Part shown: positions 8,960-18,302 of the stretch, piece by piece
Position numbering within the stretch: position 1 is the first letter of the stretch
Layout: the number at the start of each line of letters is the position of its first letter
NCBI GenBank assembly: GCA_018304505.1
Contig: JAGVWA010000004.1
Span: 1 to 56,236 of the forward strand
Length of the DNA: 56,236 bases
Source: Nanobdellati archaeon
GTDB lineage: Archaea > B1Sed10-29 > JAGVWA01
Reading direction: 5' to 3'
Notes under the pieces: model-generated
Databases searched by the model: none
What the model saw: the letters and a program-made list of their open reading frames with translations, nothing else
What the model was told of the DNA's origin: nothing
Program-made: the position numbers and the translations under genes

Positions 8960-9766
8960 ATGATGGAAAAGGGAATCACTGAAGTCATTGGAATCGTGTT
9001 GTTAGTGGCAGTAGCGGTGATACTTGTAGTCATCGTGTCACTGTTCTTTATTGGTTTTACCAGAACCCAATCAGCAGACGTGCAGAAGAGTGCTCCGCAA
9101 ATCCAGGTGATGTCAGCGAGTTTCTGCAAGCCCTCACTTGGCTTGGTACGGGTTGCCAATGAATTGCAGCAGGATATCCCTTTCAATACGCTGGCAGAAA
9201 TCAGGCAGGGCGCGCGCCACTACGCCTTTGCCAGAACCATTGGTTCATCGATACCTGCTGAATCAAGTGCTGAAATCGGTTTTGAGTACAACTCCGGCGA
9301 TAATCCGCCGTTTTCGTTCGCGCCTAACAATGGCTACACTGTAACGTTCACGAGCGGGCCTGCGAAAGGCCAGAGCGTGAGCTTCTTTTGTTCTCCTGAA
9401 CCAGAATCCCTGGAATTGTCGATAGATGCTGCGCGCGACATCTTGTTAATCAAGGCGCCCCTGGACCTGAAGGGCAACGAGACACAGGTAAGTTGCAACA
9501 CCACATCAACAACAGGCGCAGACCTTTTTGAAGTGTACGCCGCGTTTACAAAACAAGGCACGGGCTCAGATAAGTTCTGCATTAACAAGGATTTGGCATC
9601 TAATAAGAAGGACTTCCAGGAAGTGAGTTTGCTGAAGTGCAACGGCACGACTTGTGAAACCTTCCCGTTTGAGCCGGGCGCGGTTTACACGATAGTTTTA
9701 AATGAATCGATACAAGGAAACGCCAATGATTTGGAAGGGCGAGCTTTCAGGATAAGTGGCGCTTGA
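8960..9766 (+). CDS. Archaeal type IV pilin-like protein
   Basis: N-terminus MMEKGITEVIGIVLLVAVAVILVVIVSLFF, class III signal peptide type; the track start at 8930 is probably too early. Confidence 0.75.
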   Translation: MMEKGITEVIGIVLLVAVAVILVVIVSLFFIGFTRTQSADVQKSAPQIQVMSASFCKPSLGLVRVANELQQDIPFNTLAEIRQGARHYAFARTIGSSIPAESSAEIGFEYNSGDNPPFSFAPNNGYTVTFTSGPAKGQSVSFFCSPEPESLELSIDAARDILLIKAPLDLKGNETQVSCNTTSTTGADLFEVYAAFTKQGTGSDKFCINKDLASNKKDFQEVSLLKCNGTTCETFPFEPGAVYTIVLNESIQGNANDLEGRAFRISGA

Positions 9767-9777
9767 TTTTCAAAAGA

Positions 9778-9981
9778 CTAATCTTTGTATGCATTCCGCC
9801 TGTGTCTTATTGTGAGAACGTGGACCTCGCGCTCAGGATTCTTGAGGCTGACTATTATCCTGTAATGTCCCACCCTCACCTTGTATTCGTCTCGTGATTT
9901 TATCTTTTCGAGGTGCTCGTAAGGCGCTCCCGCCACTTGTTGCATTTTTCTAGCGGCCCTTAGCGTGATTTCTTTGCCAGA
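9778..9981 (-). pseudogene. RelE-like toxin remnant lacking N-terminus
   Basis: In-frame SGKEITLRAARKMQQVAGAPYEHLEKIKSRDEYKVRVGHYRIIVSLKNPEREVHVLTIRHRRNAYKD with no good start codon, directly after the antitoxin stop. Confidence 0.5.
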
Positions 9982-10239
9982 TTATACGTCATTTGTGATT
10001 CCCAGGTTTTTTAGCAGTTGTTCTGTTGTTATCCCCTTTCCTTGCCTGATCTCCTTTTTTGCTTCGTTTATATCACGCAGGACATCCCCGCGGAGTTCTT
10101 TGTCCTCAGAGATAATGTCAAATATATCAATTAGTTTTTGGATTACCTCATTGTAGGTCTGCCTTTTGTAGCTCTTTATTTCGTCAAGCTCTGCTTTTAC
10201 AGTTTCAGTTACTTGTATTGTAGTAGCCATTATAATCAC
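9982..10239 (-). CDS. Antitoxin-like protein paired with the RelE remnant
   Basis: 85 aa, MATTIQVTETVKAELDEIKSYKRQTYNEVIQKLIDIF..., archaeal RelB/VapB-like. Confidence 0.55.
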   Translation of the reverse strand: MIIMATTIQVTETVKAELDEIKSYKRQTYNEVIQKLIDIFDIISEDKELRGDVLRDINEAKKEIRQGKGITTEQLLKNLGITNDV

Positions 10240-10329
10240 TTATAATTTGGTATATTGTGCCATAAATAGGTTTTGCTGGTTTTAGAGAAAGAAGGACCGA
10301 GGGGGCGAGCAGAGAAATGGCTGAATCTG

Positions 10330-10803
10330 TTATGCCCGCCCTTGAACCTCAAACACGATGGTTCTTCCAACTCGTGTTTTCCTCAACACGTTCCTCCCAC
10401 AGAGCGCGTTGAGGCGTGCGGATGCCGCGTTTCTTCCTTTGTATTTTAACTTTTTTCTGACTTGTTCTGCGTTCACGTGTCCTTGTTCGGCCACGAACTC
10501 AAGGATCTTCATGTCTTGCGGAGGCAAGAGCATCTTGCTTTCCTTTGGAGGCAAAAGCACCTCTGCGGGTGCTTCTGCCAGGGATGATGTGGGGCTCAGT
10601 GTGGACTGGTTGGTTTTTTGGGTGATTTGGTTGAGCATGTCATTTATGTGCGCTAGCATTCGGTTTGTTTGTTCTCTTTCTTTCGCTAGCCTGTACAGTA
10701 GGAGGCCTATGGTTTCTGGTTCCTTGAATTGCTCCTTGTCGTATTTTACGTCGAACAGTAGGGCCTCGAATTCCTTTTCTATTGGGTCTTTGAAGTTCCC
10801 CAT
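10330..10803 (-). CDS. Winged-helix DNA-binding protein
   Basis: C-terminal ILEFVAEQGHVNAEQVRKKLKYKGRNAASARLNALCGRNVLRKTRVGRTIVFEV. Confidence 0.5.
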   Translation of the reverse strand: MGNFKDPIEKEFEALLFDVKYDKEQFKEPETIGLLLYRLAKEREQTNRMLAHINDMLNQITQKTNQSTLSPTSSLAEAPAEVLLPPKESKMLLPPQDMKILEFVAEQGHVNAEQVRKKLKYKGRNAASARLNALCGRNVLRKTRVGRTIVFEVQGRA

Positions 10804-10896
10804 GTTAATATCATGACACTATCGTGATATTTAAAGCTTTCGTCCTGACTGGGTCGTGACAAAAACATTTAAAGCCAGGCATGATTAATTAGCTCA

Positions 10897-11502
10897 ATGA
10901 AAACAGCTATTTTGAGTATAGAGTCTGCAATGCCTGGTAATTTTGAAGCCATCATGGCCACGCATGACTTATTGCGAAACGTAGGCATTTCAAAATACGC
11001 TTACTTAGTGCGGCCAGGGATTGCGTTTCTCGATAACTTACGGTATGTTGATTTTTTGAAAAACTCAGGCCAAGAGCTGGTGCTGCAGGCTCCAAAGGAA
11101 TCTTCGCGCTTCCCGTTTTTGATTGACATAGGATACAGGGACGCCATGCATGAACTTGGTCACGAGGCGGGCTTGTTCCACTTGCTCTTCGATAAGCACC
11201 CACGGGGGTTTATCCCAAACTCGTGGATTCACAACGCGCGGACTGAAAAGGCCCTTGAGGATCTTGATTTTTCATTTACTGTAACACGTGATGCTTTGAT
11301 TGATTTGCGGAATCACAAGCGGATCCCGTGTTCATTTTCTAGGTTGCCTGGAATAGCGATGGAAAACCAAAATGCTGCGCTGCTGCACTTAGTAGTTGAT
11401 GTGGGGGCAGTGCTAAACCAAAGGATTGCTCTGCAGAAAGAATTAGGGGAACTGGGGCAACATTGCGATTTCGTCACATATTCAGAATTGTTAAGCCTTT
11501 AA
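10897..11502 (+). CDS. Possible polysaccharide-deacetylase-like protein
   Basis: 201-aa ORF; only a general fold-level impression. Confidence 0.3.
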   Translation: MKTAILSIESAMPGNFEAIMATHDLLRNVGISKYAYLVRPGIAFLDNLRYVDFLKNSGQELVLQAPKESSRFPFLIDIGYRDAMHELGHEAGLFHLLFDKHPRGFIPNSWIHNARTEKALEDLDFSFTVTRDALIDLRNHKRIPCSFSRLPGIAMENQNAALLHLVVDVGAVLNQRIALQKELGELGQHCDFVTYSELLSL

Positions 11503-12102
11503 AGGCTCGGAAGCCTTTAAAGCCTCGGCATCGACTTCCCTTATCGCTTTTGCTATTTCGCGTGGCAGTTTGTCGAGTTTTTCAGTAACATCCGAAAAGC
11601 CATTATCAATTTTGTCTCCGAGTTGTTGGAATCCGGCGTCCATTTTGTTTCCTAGTTTTTCGAATCCGTTTTGTGTGTTTTGGTCTAGGGTGTCCATTTT
11701 GTTTCCTAGTTGTTGGAATCCGATGTCCATTTTGTTTCCTAGTTTTTCGAATCCGTTGTCGGTTTTTTGTGATAGTTTGCCGAGGAACACGACGCTTTTT
11801 CCGAATTGTTCCATCTGTAAGGCCTGGGATGATCTCATGACGTCGGGCACGTGCAGGCTTGTTTCATATTCCGTTACTGTCATAGTGGGGTTCTTGGCTA
11901 ATTCGGGGTGCTCTTCCTTTAGTTCTTTGATGAATTGTTCTATTTCGTCCCGGTCGCCTTCCAGAAGTACCTTGACGCGGCCGTCTGGCATGTTGATTGC
12001 AGTGCCCCCTGTTAGGGTTGAGTTCAGGATTTTCTGCATTATAAATAGCCTGTAGCCCACGTCCTGCACGCCGTTCTTGATGAAGAATTGACATTTCGCC
12101 AT
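11491..12102 (-). CDS. Acylphosphatase-like domain with C-terminal repeat helix
   Basis: FIKNGVQDVGYRLFIMQ (acylphosphatase motif); repeats GFEKLGNKMDIGFQQLGNKMDTLDQNTQNGFEKLGNKMDAGFQQLGDKIDNGF. Confidence 0.65.
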   Translation of the reverse strand: MAKCQFFIKNGVQDVGYRLFIMQKILNSTLTGGTAINMPDGRVKVLLEGDRDEIEQFIKELKEEHPELAKNPTMTVTEYETSLHVPDVMRSSQALQMEQFGKSVVFLGKLSQKTDNGFEKLGNKMDIGFQQLGNKMDTLDQNTQNGFEKLGNKMDAGFQQLGDKIDNGFSDVTEKLDKLPREIAKAIREVDAEALKASEPLKA

Positions 12103-12176
12103 GTGCTTTCATTTATGTCCGACTTAGTATTTATAGATTTTGCAACATTAACTGGTTTAAACCAGCAGCAGTTAAC

Positions 12177-12410
12177 TTAGAGGCGTTTCAGTATGTCCAA
12201 GTTCTTGAGTCGGTTGTCAACATAGGCTGCGATCTTTACAGCCTCTGCGTCTACTGATTCCTTGTTTGAGTATTCAGAAATCTTTTTCGCGCCGTCGATG
12301 ATGTTGCTGCACAGCTCATGCATTATCTCGGACAGGGCATCAATGGCGTCCCCATCTAGTTTCGCATTCAGCTTCCCCATTTCTTCAATTACGAGCTCTT
12401 TTGCCTTCAT
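12177..12410 (-). CDS. Histone-fold-like small protein
   Basis: LDGDAIDALSEIMHELCSNIIDGAKKISEYSNKESVDAEAVKIAAYVDNRL aligns by eye with the archaeal histone fold pattern. Confidence 0.5.
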   Translation of the reverse strand: MKAKELVIEEMGKLNAKLDGDAIDALSEIMHELCSNIIDGAKKISEYSNKESVDAEAVKIAAYVDNRLKNLDILKRL

Positions 12411-12414
12411 TAAA

Positions 12415-12678
12415 TCACCTCTGCACAATCACGATCTGGCCCGCGCTCACCACCTTCGAGTAGGGTATGCTTTTTTTCGCAAAGTGTTGGATGGTCTCCT
12501 GTCTAATGGTTTCCGTGCTGAGCCTGAGCACGTTGCCTTCTTCTACGTTAAGGATAATGTCCTTTACGTTGCCCCAGAATTTGCCACCTTGGTCATATAT
12601 CTCAGAGCCGTAAAGGTCACTAATACGCATCATACACTCGCAATAAGGTGGCAGATGTATAAAAAACCACACCCTCAT
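12415..12678 (-). CDS. PRC-barrel domain protein
   Basis: MRISDLYGSEIYDQGGKFWGNVKDIILNVEEGNVLRLS. Confidence 0.6.
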   Translation of the reverse strand: MRVWFFIHLPPYCECMMRISDLYGSEIYDQGGKFWGNVKDIILNVEEGNVLRLSTETIRQETIQHFAKKSIPYSKVVSAGQIVIVQR

Positions 12679-13103
12679 AAGTATATTAGGTCAATACCGA
12701 TAGCAGTGAACAATGCCATGAATAAGGAGGCAACGCCGATGCCAAGTTCGCCGCCGATGTTCTCAATTCCCAGGAGGTCCTTGTAGGCCATGTGGGCAAA
12801 CCAGATGCCTGAAAAGATGGCGAGCATGCCGGTTATTATGGCCCCGGTTGTTACTATGTCAAAGCTCGATGAACCGAGGTACAGGCCCAAGATGAGGCCT
12901 GCAAGCATGCCGCCGCGGCCGAAGAAGAGAAAGGAAGCTGAGAAGGCGAAGATCGTCACAAATGTGGAGTAGACACTGAGATTCAGCCAAACTGGTTTGT
13001 AGACAAAGCCCAGGAGCATTCCCAGTACCAGGGAGAAAATGCTGGCCGCCAGCATAGTGATTATGCGCCTGTAAGGCATCAGCATTTCAGCGAACGCCGT
13101 CAT
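12675..13103 (-). CDS. Small multi-pass membrane protein
   Basis: Several hydrophobic stretches; the 262-aa track ORF is shortened to MTAFAEMLMPYRR start. Confidence 0.6.
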   Translation of the reverse strand: MTAFAEMLMPYRRIITMLAASIFSLVLGMLLGFVYKPVWLNLSVYSTFVTIFAFSASFLFFGRGGMLAGLILGLYLGSSSFDIVTTGAIITGMLAIFSGIWFAHMAYKDLLGIENIGGELGIGVASLFMALFTAIGIDLIYL

Positions 13104-13154
13104 AATGCTGTAAGGACAAGAAACTTTATAAACACACTTCCTCAAAGTAATATA

Positions 13155-13427
13155 ATGAAGATCACAGATGAAGTGCCCAAGACGTACAACATGCTGAAGC
13201 AGGCTGATTTTGAAATTGTTGATGTGGTTTTTGAGGGCGCGATGACGATAAAGGGCAAGCACATCCTTACAGAGATTGAGGACTTGGCAAGTGAAAACAA
13301 GGCCACAGGCACCATAAGGATGGTGTATGAAACAGGAGACAATGAGGCAAGGGCTATCGAAATCCCCGTAGGCCCGACATTTGAGGAATTTCAAAAGGCC
13401 TCCCAGGAAGAGGAATACAAGCCGTGA
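13155..13427 (+). CDS. Conserved hypothetical small protein
   Basis: 90-aa ORF, upstream TATA-like ACTTTATAAAC at ~13121. Confidence 0.5.
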   Translation: MKITDEVPKTYNMLKQADFEIVDVVFEGAMTIKGKHILTEIEDLASENKATGTIRMVYETGDNEARAIEIPVGPTFEEFQKASQEEEYKP

Positions 13428-13452
13428 TCTAACAGAGGTCTGGGCAACATTA

Positions 13453-14064
13453 ATGAGTGGCATGGGAAGGGCGTTTTACAAGCACTATGGACTGCGATTT
13501 CCAGACGGGGTATATGAACCGTTAGATGACTCCTTCTTGCTCGCAGATCAGGTTAAGGTTGAAGCGGGCAGCACGGTTCTTGACCTCGGTTGCGGCGCAG
13601 GCCTTGTTTCATTAATCGCAGCCCATCAGGGTGCCAATGTAACCGCGGCAGACATCAACAAAAAAGCGCTACAAGCAGCCACAGAAAACTGCAGGGCTTA
13701 TGGGCATCAAATTGAGACTGTAGAGACAGACATGTTTTTAAACATCAGCGGAAAATATGATTACGTCTTCTTCAACCCTCCGTATTTGCCGCACGAGGAC
13801 ATGGATGACCAGCTGGCGAAGAAACACCCTGAACTGGCCAAATCGTGGGACGGCGGCGCACACGGCCGGCGATACATTGACACATTCTTAACGCAGTATA
13901 AAGGCCACCTGAACCCGGGAGGCAAGGCGTACCTCTTAAACTCGAGTCTGAATGACATTACAAAGACGCAGGAAAAACTGGACAAGCAGGGCGTAAAATA
14001 CGCAATAGTGGCCCGCACAGAGCTGTTTTTCGAAAAGCTCTACGTGTTTGAAATCACGGGCTGA
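13453..14064 (+). CDS. HemK/PrmC-like N5-glutamine methyltransferase
   Basis: VLDLGCGAGLVSLIAA, FFNPPYLP motif. Confidence 0.75.
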   Translation: MSGMGRAFYKHYGLRFPDGVYEPLDDSFLLADQVKVEAGSTVLDLGCGAGLVSLIAAHQGANVTAADINKKALQAATENCRAYGHQIETVETDMFLNISGKYDYVFFNPPYLPHEDMDDQLAKKHPELAKSWDGGAHGRRYIDTFLTQYKGHLNPGGKAYLLNSSLNDITKTQEKLDKQGVKYAIVARTELFFEKLYVFEITG

Positions 14065-14212
14065 CTGCACATTTGCTGCCGTACGATTGACGTGAAAAAC
14101 CGATTTTTCAGTATCAGGAAGGCAAAAACTGACGGAAAGGTTTATAAAGGAAAAAGGTATTATCAAGATAAGGCAAGCAAATTGCCTAAAAACCAAGCGG
14201 AGGTAAGCTATT

Positions 14213-14617
14213 ATGGCACAACAACGATACTTTGCTCTTAGGACAACTCAGGTAGGACGGGAATCTGCAGTCTTCACAGGCAGTGCTCCAAGACAGGCAG
14301 CACTAAAAGCAGCTAGCAGAGGACATGGCGATATTTTCCTAAGGGAAAGAGGCAGCAAAAAACTGCATCACTTTAGAGGCTCAAGGAAAAAGGTAAGGGC
14401 TCCAGCAAACAAGCCTGACTGGATGGCGGACACAGTATGGAAACCAAATGTCAAGAAAGTCGGTCTAATAAGAATGGAAGCTCCAAAGAAAAAGGTTGCT
14501 AAGAAGAGAGTTGCACGAAGAGCTGCAAAGAGAACTGCACGAAAACCAGCACGCAGAGCAGTAAAGAGAGCAGCTAAGAAAAGACCAGCAGCAAGAAAAG
14601 CAAAACGAAGACGCTAA
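14213..14617 (+). CDS. MC1-type chromosomal protein with H1-like basic tail
   Basis: RYFALRTTQVGRESAVFTGSAPRQAALKAASRGHGDIFLRERGSKKLHHFRG...PDWM (MC1 signature), then KKVAKKRVARRAAKRTARKPARRAVKRAAKKRPAARKAKRRR. Confidence 0.85.
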   Translation: MAQQRYFALRTTQVGRESAVFTGSAPRQAALKAASRGHGDIFLRERGSKKLHHFRGSRKKVRAPANKPDWMADTVWKPNVKKVGLIRMEAPKKKVAKKRVARRAAKRTARKPARRAVKRAAKKRPAARKAKRRR

Positions 14618-14804
14618 AACCCCACATCATATCACCCTGAAAAGGGCCCGCGACTATTTCTAACACCAAGGGCCTTTTTCACCCAATCTTTTTTTGTTTC
14701 GAGAAAAAGCTAAGCTAGCTATTGGTTTGACTAAGTGAAAAATGTTGTTCCTGTGTTTAAGTTTTATAAGCACAAAGTGTACTATTGGTATTGAAGGTAA
14801 TTGC

Positions 14805-15380
14805 ATGCTGGAAGAAAACAAGTCAACTAAGAAGAGGGGGCTAAAAGAGGGGTTGAAGCACCGTGCAGCGGTGGATGAAGATGCACGGTATATAGCAAGG
14901 TATGCAATTGAAGTTGGGGGTCAGAGAGCACTACAGAAACGTGCTGATTTGGAGTCAAAGTTTCCGGCAATGGATCAGCCCCGCCTCGATAGGATATCAA
15001 TTAGGGAGTATTGGAGGTTGGTTAAAAAAGGGCAAAAAATGCAACTAACCCCCCACCAGCCAAAAAGGTCCATCGTGCATTCGATAATAGATCGTCAAGC
15101 ACAACGAAAAGTGCGGGTTCAGGCGACTAAACAGCAGGGCACGGATATTGCTATGGTAGTTAGGTCTATGAATAAGGAGCAAGCAAAGGAGCACATCACT
15201 CGGAGGCTACAGGGAATTCAAGATGAGAAACAGCGTCGAGTAGTGGCCCATGAGATCTCAAGGCAATTATTATCAGATCAGCGGAACACGATCAGGGAAA
15301 CCCGTCAGGCCATACGTGGCGCCCTTGGAGGTTCTGTGCTATCAAGGCTTAGGTCGCGGTTGAGACGTGCGAGGCTTTAG
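14805..15380 (+). CDS. Basic helical protein of unknown function
   Basis: ORF with Arg/Gln-rich composition; TATA-like GTTTTATAAG near 14760. Confidence 0.5.
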   Translation: MLEENKSTKKRGLKEGLKHRAAVDEDARYIARYAIEVGGQRALQKRADLESKFPAMDQPRLDRISIREYWRLVKKGQKMQLTPHQPKRSIVHSIIDRQAQRKVRVQATKQQGTDIAMVVRSMNKEQAKEHITRRLQGIQDEKQRRVVAHEISRQLLSDQRNTIRETRQAIRGALGGSVLSRLRSRLRRARL

Positions 15381-15448
15381 AAAGCCTACGTTGAGTAGTA
15401 ACAAAAAGTATTTATATAACTTTATTGCTAAATTATGTGGTGACTAGT

Positions 15449-15721
15449 GTGTGGGATGTTAAAACAGTTAGCCGGGATGAATTTGATAATAATGGGTTTT
15501 CTAGAAGAGACATTTTTCTTGAACTAAGGGATCGGGATAAAGATTTCGCTCCTAGGGATGCTGGTTTTGCCTTAACTGGTGAGCATGCGAAAGCATACAA
15601 GCAAATACAAAGAAGAAGTTTGGAAAGGCATTTGCAACTGGAGGCGGGAATCTTTGAAGCTGGTTGGGGGGCCCCAGAGGTTAAAGAATTCTTGGAAGGC
15701 CAAAGGGCATTTAGATACTAG
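15449..15721 (+). CDS. Small (Met)Trp-initiated protein, GTG start
   Basis: GTGTGGGATGTT preceded by GGTGACTA; TATA TATTTATATAAC at ~15410. Confidence 0.55.
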   Translation: MWDVKTVSRDEFDNNGFSRRDIFLELRDRDKDFAPRDAGFALTGEHAKAYKQIQRRSLERHLQLEAGIFEAGWGAPEVKEFLEGQRAFRY

Positions 15722-15780
15722 TTGTATTCAATTGCGAGCTAGCTGCTCATGTTTTTTTGTTTCGAGAAAAACCGCAAGGG

Positions 15781-16617
15781 TCAGCGCTCGGCATGCAGTT
15801 CTATAACATCCTTGTCCTGCAGGATGTACAGCTTTTCGACCCGCTGCCCCGGAAACTTGCTTGAGCCCCAGACCTTGGCGAACTTGAATTTCTTTGCAAA
15901 ATCCTTGTGGATCTCCCTGGCCGCGTCAAGAAGCGTGCTCCCGTAACGCATTACAATTGGCTTGTCCATTATCGGGTCATCGCCAGGCTCTTTTGTGTAA
16001 ACCCTGATGAGGCCAAAGAAGTTGAAGATGTCCTGTTTCCTAACTTCTTGGCCTTTCAGTATAACCATTAGGCGCTGAGGTACGCCGAATTCCTTCAGCT
16101 CATTCTTTAGCGTCGTCTCTTGGTCTTCATTTTCAGCTATCATGATGATGCCGTCAGAGTTCAGCACAATGCTCATCAATTCAGCTTGTTTGTCTGCCGC
16201 ACCTTCGACTAGTGCCGGGACTTCAACAAGCTGCAACTGGGCGCCATCGTAATCAAGCATTCCTACTTCTGGTTTTTGCGTAGTGAATGGATAAGCAGCA
16301 ATAGCAGGGTCAGCGTTCGTCATTTTCTTCAAAAACGTCGACTTGCCGGAATTTGGGAAGCCAATTAATACTATTTGGAAACCCATTTTTTTTACAGCAA
16401 TTGAATAGCCTCCCTTGCGCCGTTTTTTCTCAGCAGCGATCAGGGCCTTGAACTTGCTAATGCGCTCTTTGATGTTGACCTTCATCACTTCCGCGCCCTT
16501 GTGCGACGGTGCAGCGCTAAGCATTTCCTGCAAGGTCTTCAGCTTTTCCTCGTTAGTAGTGGCTTCATAGTAATGCTTTTCAGCGTCAATGTACCTCTGG
16601 TCAACATTTGATGGCAT
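15781..16617 (-). CDS. DRG/OBG-type GTPase with C-terminal TGS-like domain
   Basis: IGFPNSGKSTFLKKMTNADPAIAAYPFTT Walker A/G1 of this family. Confidence 0.85.
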   Translation of the reverse strand: MPSNVDQRYIDAEKHYYEATTNEEKLKTLQEMLSAAPSHKGAEVMKVNIKERISKFKALIAAEKKRRKGGYSIAVKKMGFQIVLIGFPNSGKSTFLKKMTNADPAIAAYPFTTQKPEVGMLDYDGAQLQLVEVPALVEGAADKQAELMSIVLNSDGIIMIAENEDQETTLKNELKEFGVPQRLMVILKGQEVRKQDIFNFFGLIRVYTKEPGDDPIMDKPIVMRYGSTLLDAAREIHKDFAKKFKFAKVWGSSKFPGQRVEKLYILQDKDVIELHAER

Positions 16618-16668
16618 AGTTGATTTTTAGATTAAAGCTTTATATATGCTTAAGCGTTAAGGTAATAA

Positions 16669-17616
16669 ATGGCCTTATTTGGGAGTTCACTGGAGCGTGA
16701 AAACGCAAGGCGCAAGCGGCAAATGCTTAAAGGGGTCGTCCGGGTACTGGCGGAACATTACAGAATCAACAATCCAGAGAAGTACCAGCGCCTGCGGAGG
16801 CTGTTCAGGTCTCCCGTGCGCATCAGGACGCAACCGGGTGTAATTGAACGTGGGAAGAGGACAGTGACGCATGGCAGGACTACAAAGGAGTATGCTCCGG
16901 GCATGCCGATTCCGAGGTTTGTTGACATAGCGCTTTCTGAGGACGAGATTTTTGTAAAGGGTAAAGACGGTAGGCTCTATTTGAGAACGGCAGATGGCAG
17001 GGCATTAGTTGACATAAAGGAAATCAGGCAAGGTAACCTGCCAGTTGCGGTGTCTCTTGGGTCGCATGAATTGGCGCACGCACTAGAGCCAAGTCAAATA
17101 AGGACTCAACGGGATCGGATCCAGAGCGAAATCGCGGCAGACGCAAGCGCAGTAATCGATGCAATGGAAATGGGCGCAAAACCAGAAGTGGTAAAAGAAG
17201 CGCTGGCAGGCCGCGTCACTAGGCCAGCGGTAGTGAAGTACGTCAAGGCCTACTTGAACATGGTTCCAAAGGCCCGTGAGGCGGCAAGGGCTGCGCAGAT
17301 AAGGAGGGCTGCAATCGCTATAAGGGCCCGCAGGGTAAAGGAAGCTGAAGCAGTATTGAGGGGGAGCGTAGGGCCAAGGCGCTTGAGTGAAATGAGTGAA
17401 TTTGAGAAAGTGAGGGAAGCGAATGTCATTGCAAGGCGTTTGTTGGCAGCGCAAAGAGCACCCCTTAAAGGCCCAGTGGCAAAAGAAGCCGCAATTCGCG
17501 AACGTGAGGCGGCGCGCAAGGTAGCTCGAGCAAGACTGGCTGCAGGTAGAGCACGCGTACAGGCGCGTGAGCGGGCAATGTTAAAGCGCAAGGCTGAAGC
17601 CACGCACCGGCACTGA
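16669..17616 (+). CDS. Arg-rich protein with HExxH metallopeptidase motif
   Basis: GSHELAHALEPSQIRTQRDRIQSEIAADASAV. Confidence 0.5.
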   Translation: MALFGSSLERENARRKRQMLKGVVRVLAEHYRINNPEKYQRLRRLFRSPVRIRTQPGVIERGKRTVTHGRTTKEYAPGMPIPRFVDIALSEDEIFVKGKDGRLYLRTADGRALVDIKEIRQGNLPVAVSLGSHELAHALEPSQIRTQRDRIQSEIAADASAVIDAMEMGAKPEVVKEALAGRVTRPAVVKYVKAYLNMVPKAREAARAAQIRRAAIAIRARRVKEAEAVLRGSVGPRRLSEMSEFEKVREANVIARRLLAAQRAPLKGPVAKEAAIREREAARKVARARLAAGRARVQARERAMLKRKAEATHRH

Positions 17617-17691
17617 GCGTCCAGTAAGTATGCTTTAAATATAACTTTTGGTATAAAATACCTGCAATACTTTTTGCAGGAGGAATATTAC

Positions 17692-17988
17692 ATGTGGCAA
17701 GACATTGAACAAATTCAGGGAACACAAGCAGGGCCATCCAACGCGGCAAATGAAATAACGGAACTGCCAATGTGCACAAGGGACATAATCCGGCTCGGCC
17801 TAGAAATTCGGGAAGCGCAACGCAGAGGTGACGTAACAGCAGAGCAGGCGTTTCAAGCGCACGTGCACGCGGGCATTGCACAGAGCGCAAGAAGCGGTGT
17901 GCTTGAGGCCCTGACAGACGCGCAACTCGAAGTCGCGGGGGTGTTCGAAAACGTGGATACATTCCCTATCGATGCGGGTGATGAATAA
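17692..17988 (+). CDS. Small Met-Trp-initiated protein
   Basis: MWQDIEQIQGTQAGPSN; SD GGAGGAAT. Confidence 0.65.
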   Translation: MWQDIEQIQGTQAGPSNAANEITELPMCTRDIIRLGLEIREAQRRGDVTAEQAFQAHVHAGIAQSARSGVLEALTDAQLEVAGVFENVDTFPIDAGDE

Positions 17989-18300
17989 ATGTGGGGTGAA
18001 ATACCTGTCCGCGGGGCTATATTTGATGCGGCACGACGCGCAGCAATGGCGCAATATAATGATTATCTTCTGTTGGCAGACGGCAATGTGCTGCATGAAA
18101 AAGGTGGGGTAAGTGGCACGGTTTACACCCGTGGCCACGCTGCATCTGCGCGCAACTTTCTATGGGAGAAATCGCAAGGCGTTGTTGACAAACTTGCCCC
18201 CTCTGAAGGGGCTCTTGATTACAAGCAGCGGGAGATGTTGGATTCGGCAAGAGAAATGCTCTTGCAGCTGGCGAAAAATGACTTAATGGAGGTGATTTGA
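17989..18300 (+). CDS. Small Met-Trp-initiated protein
   Basis: MWGEIPVRGAIFDAARR; SD GGGTGATGAATAA overlaps upstream stop. Confidence 0.65.
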   Translation: MWGEIPVRGAIFDAARRAAMAQYNDYLLLADGNVLHEKGGVSGTVYTRGHAASARNFLWEKSQGVVDKLAPSEGALDYKQREMLDSAREMLLQLAKNDLMEVI

Positions 18301-18302
18301 AA

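Noticed and set aside
15425-15448. ATG-TGG-TGA just upstream of the 15449 gene as a minimal MW peptide
   Set aside because: More simply the Shine-Dalgarno (GGTGA) region of the GTG-TGG start.
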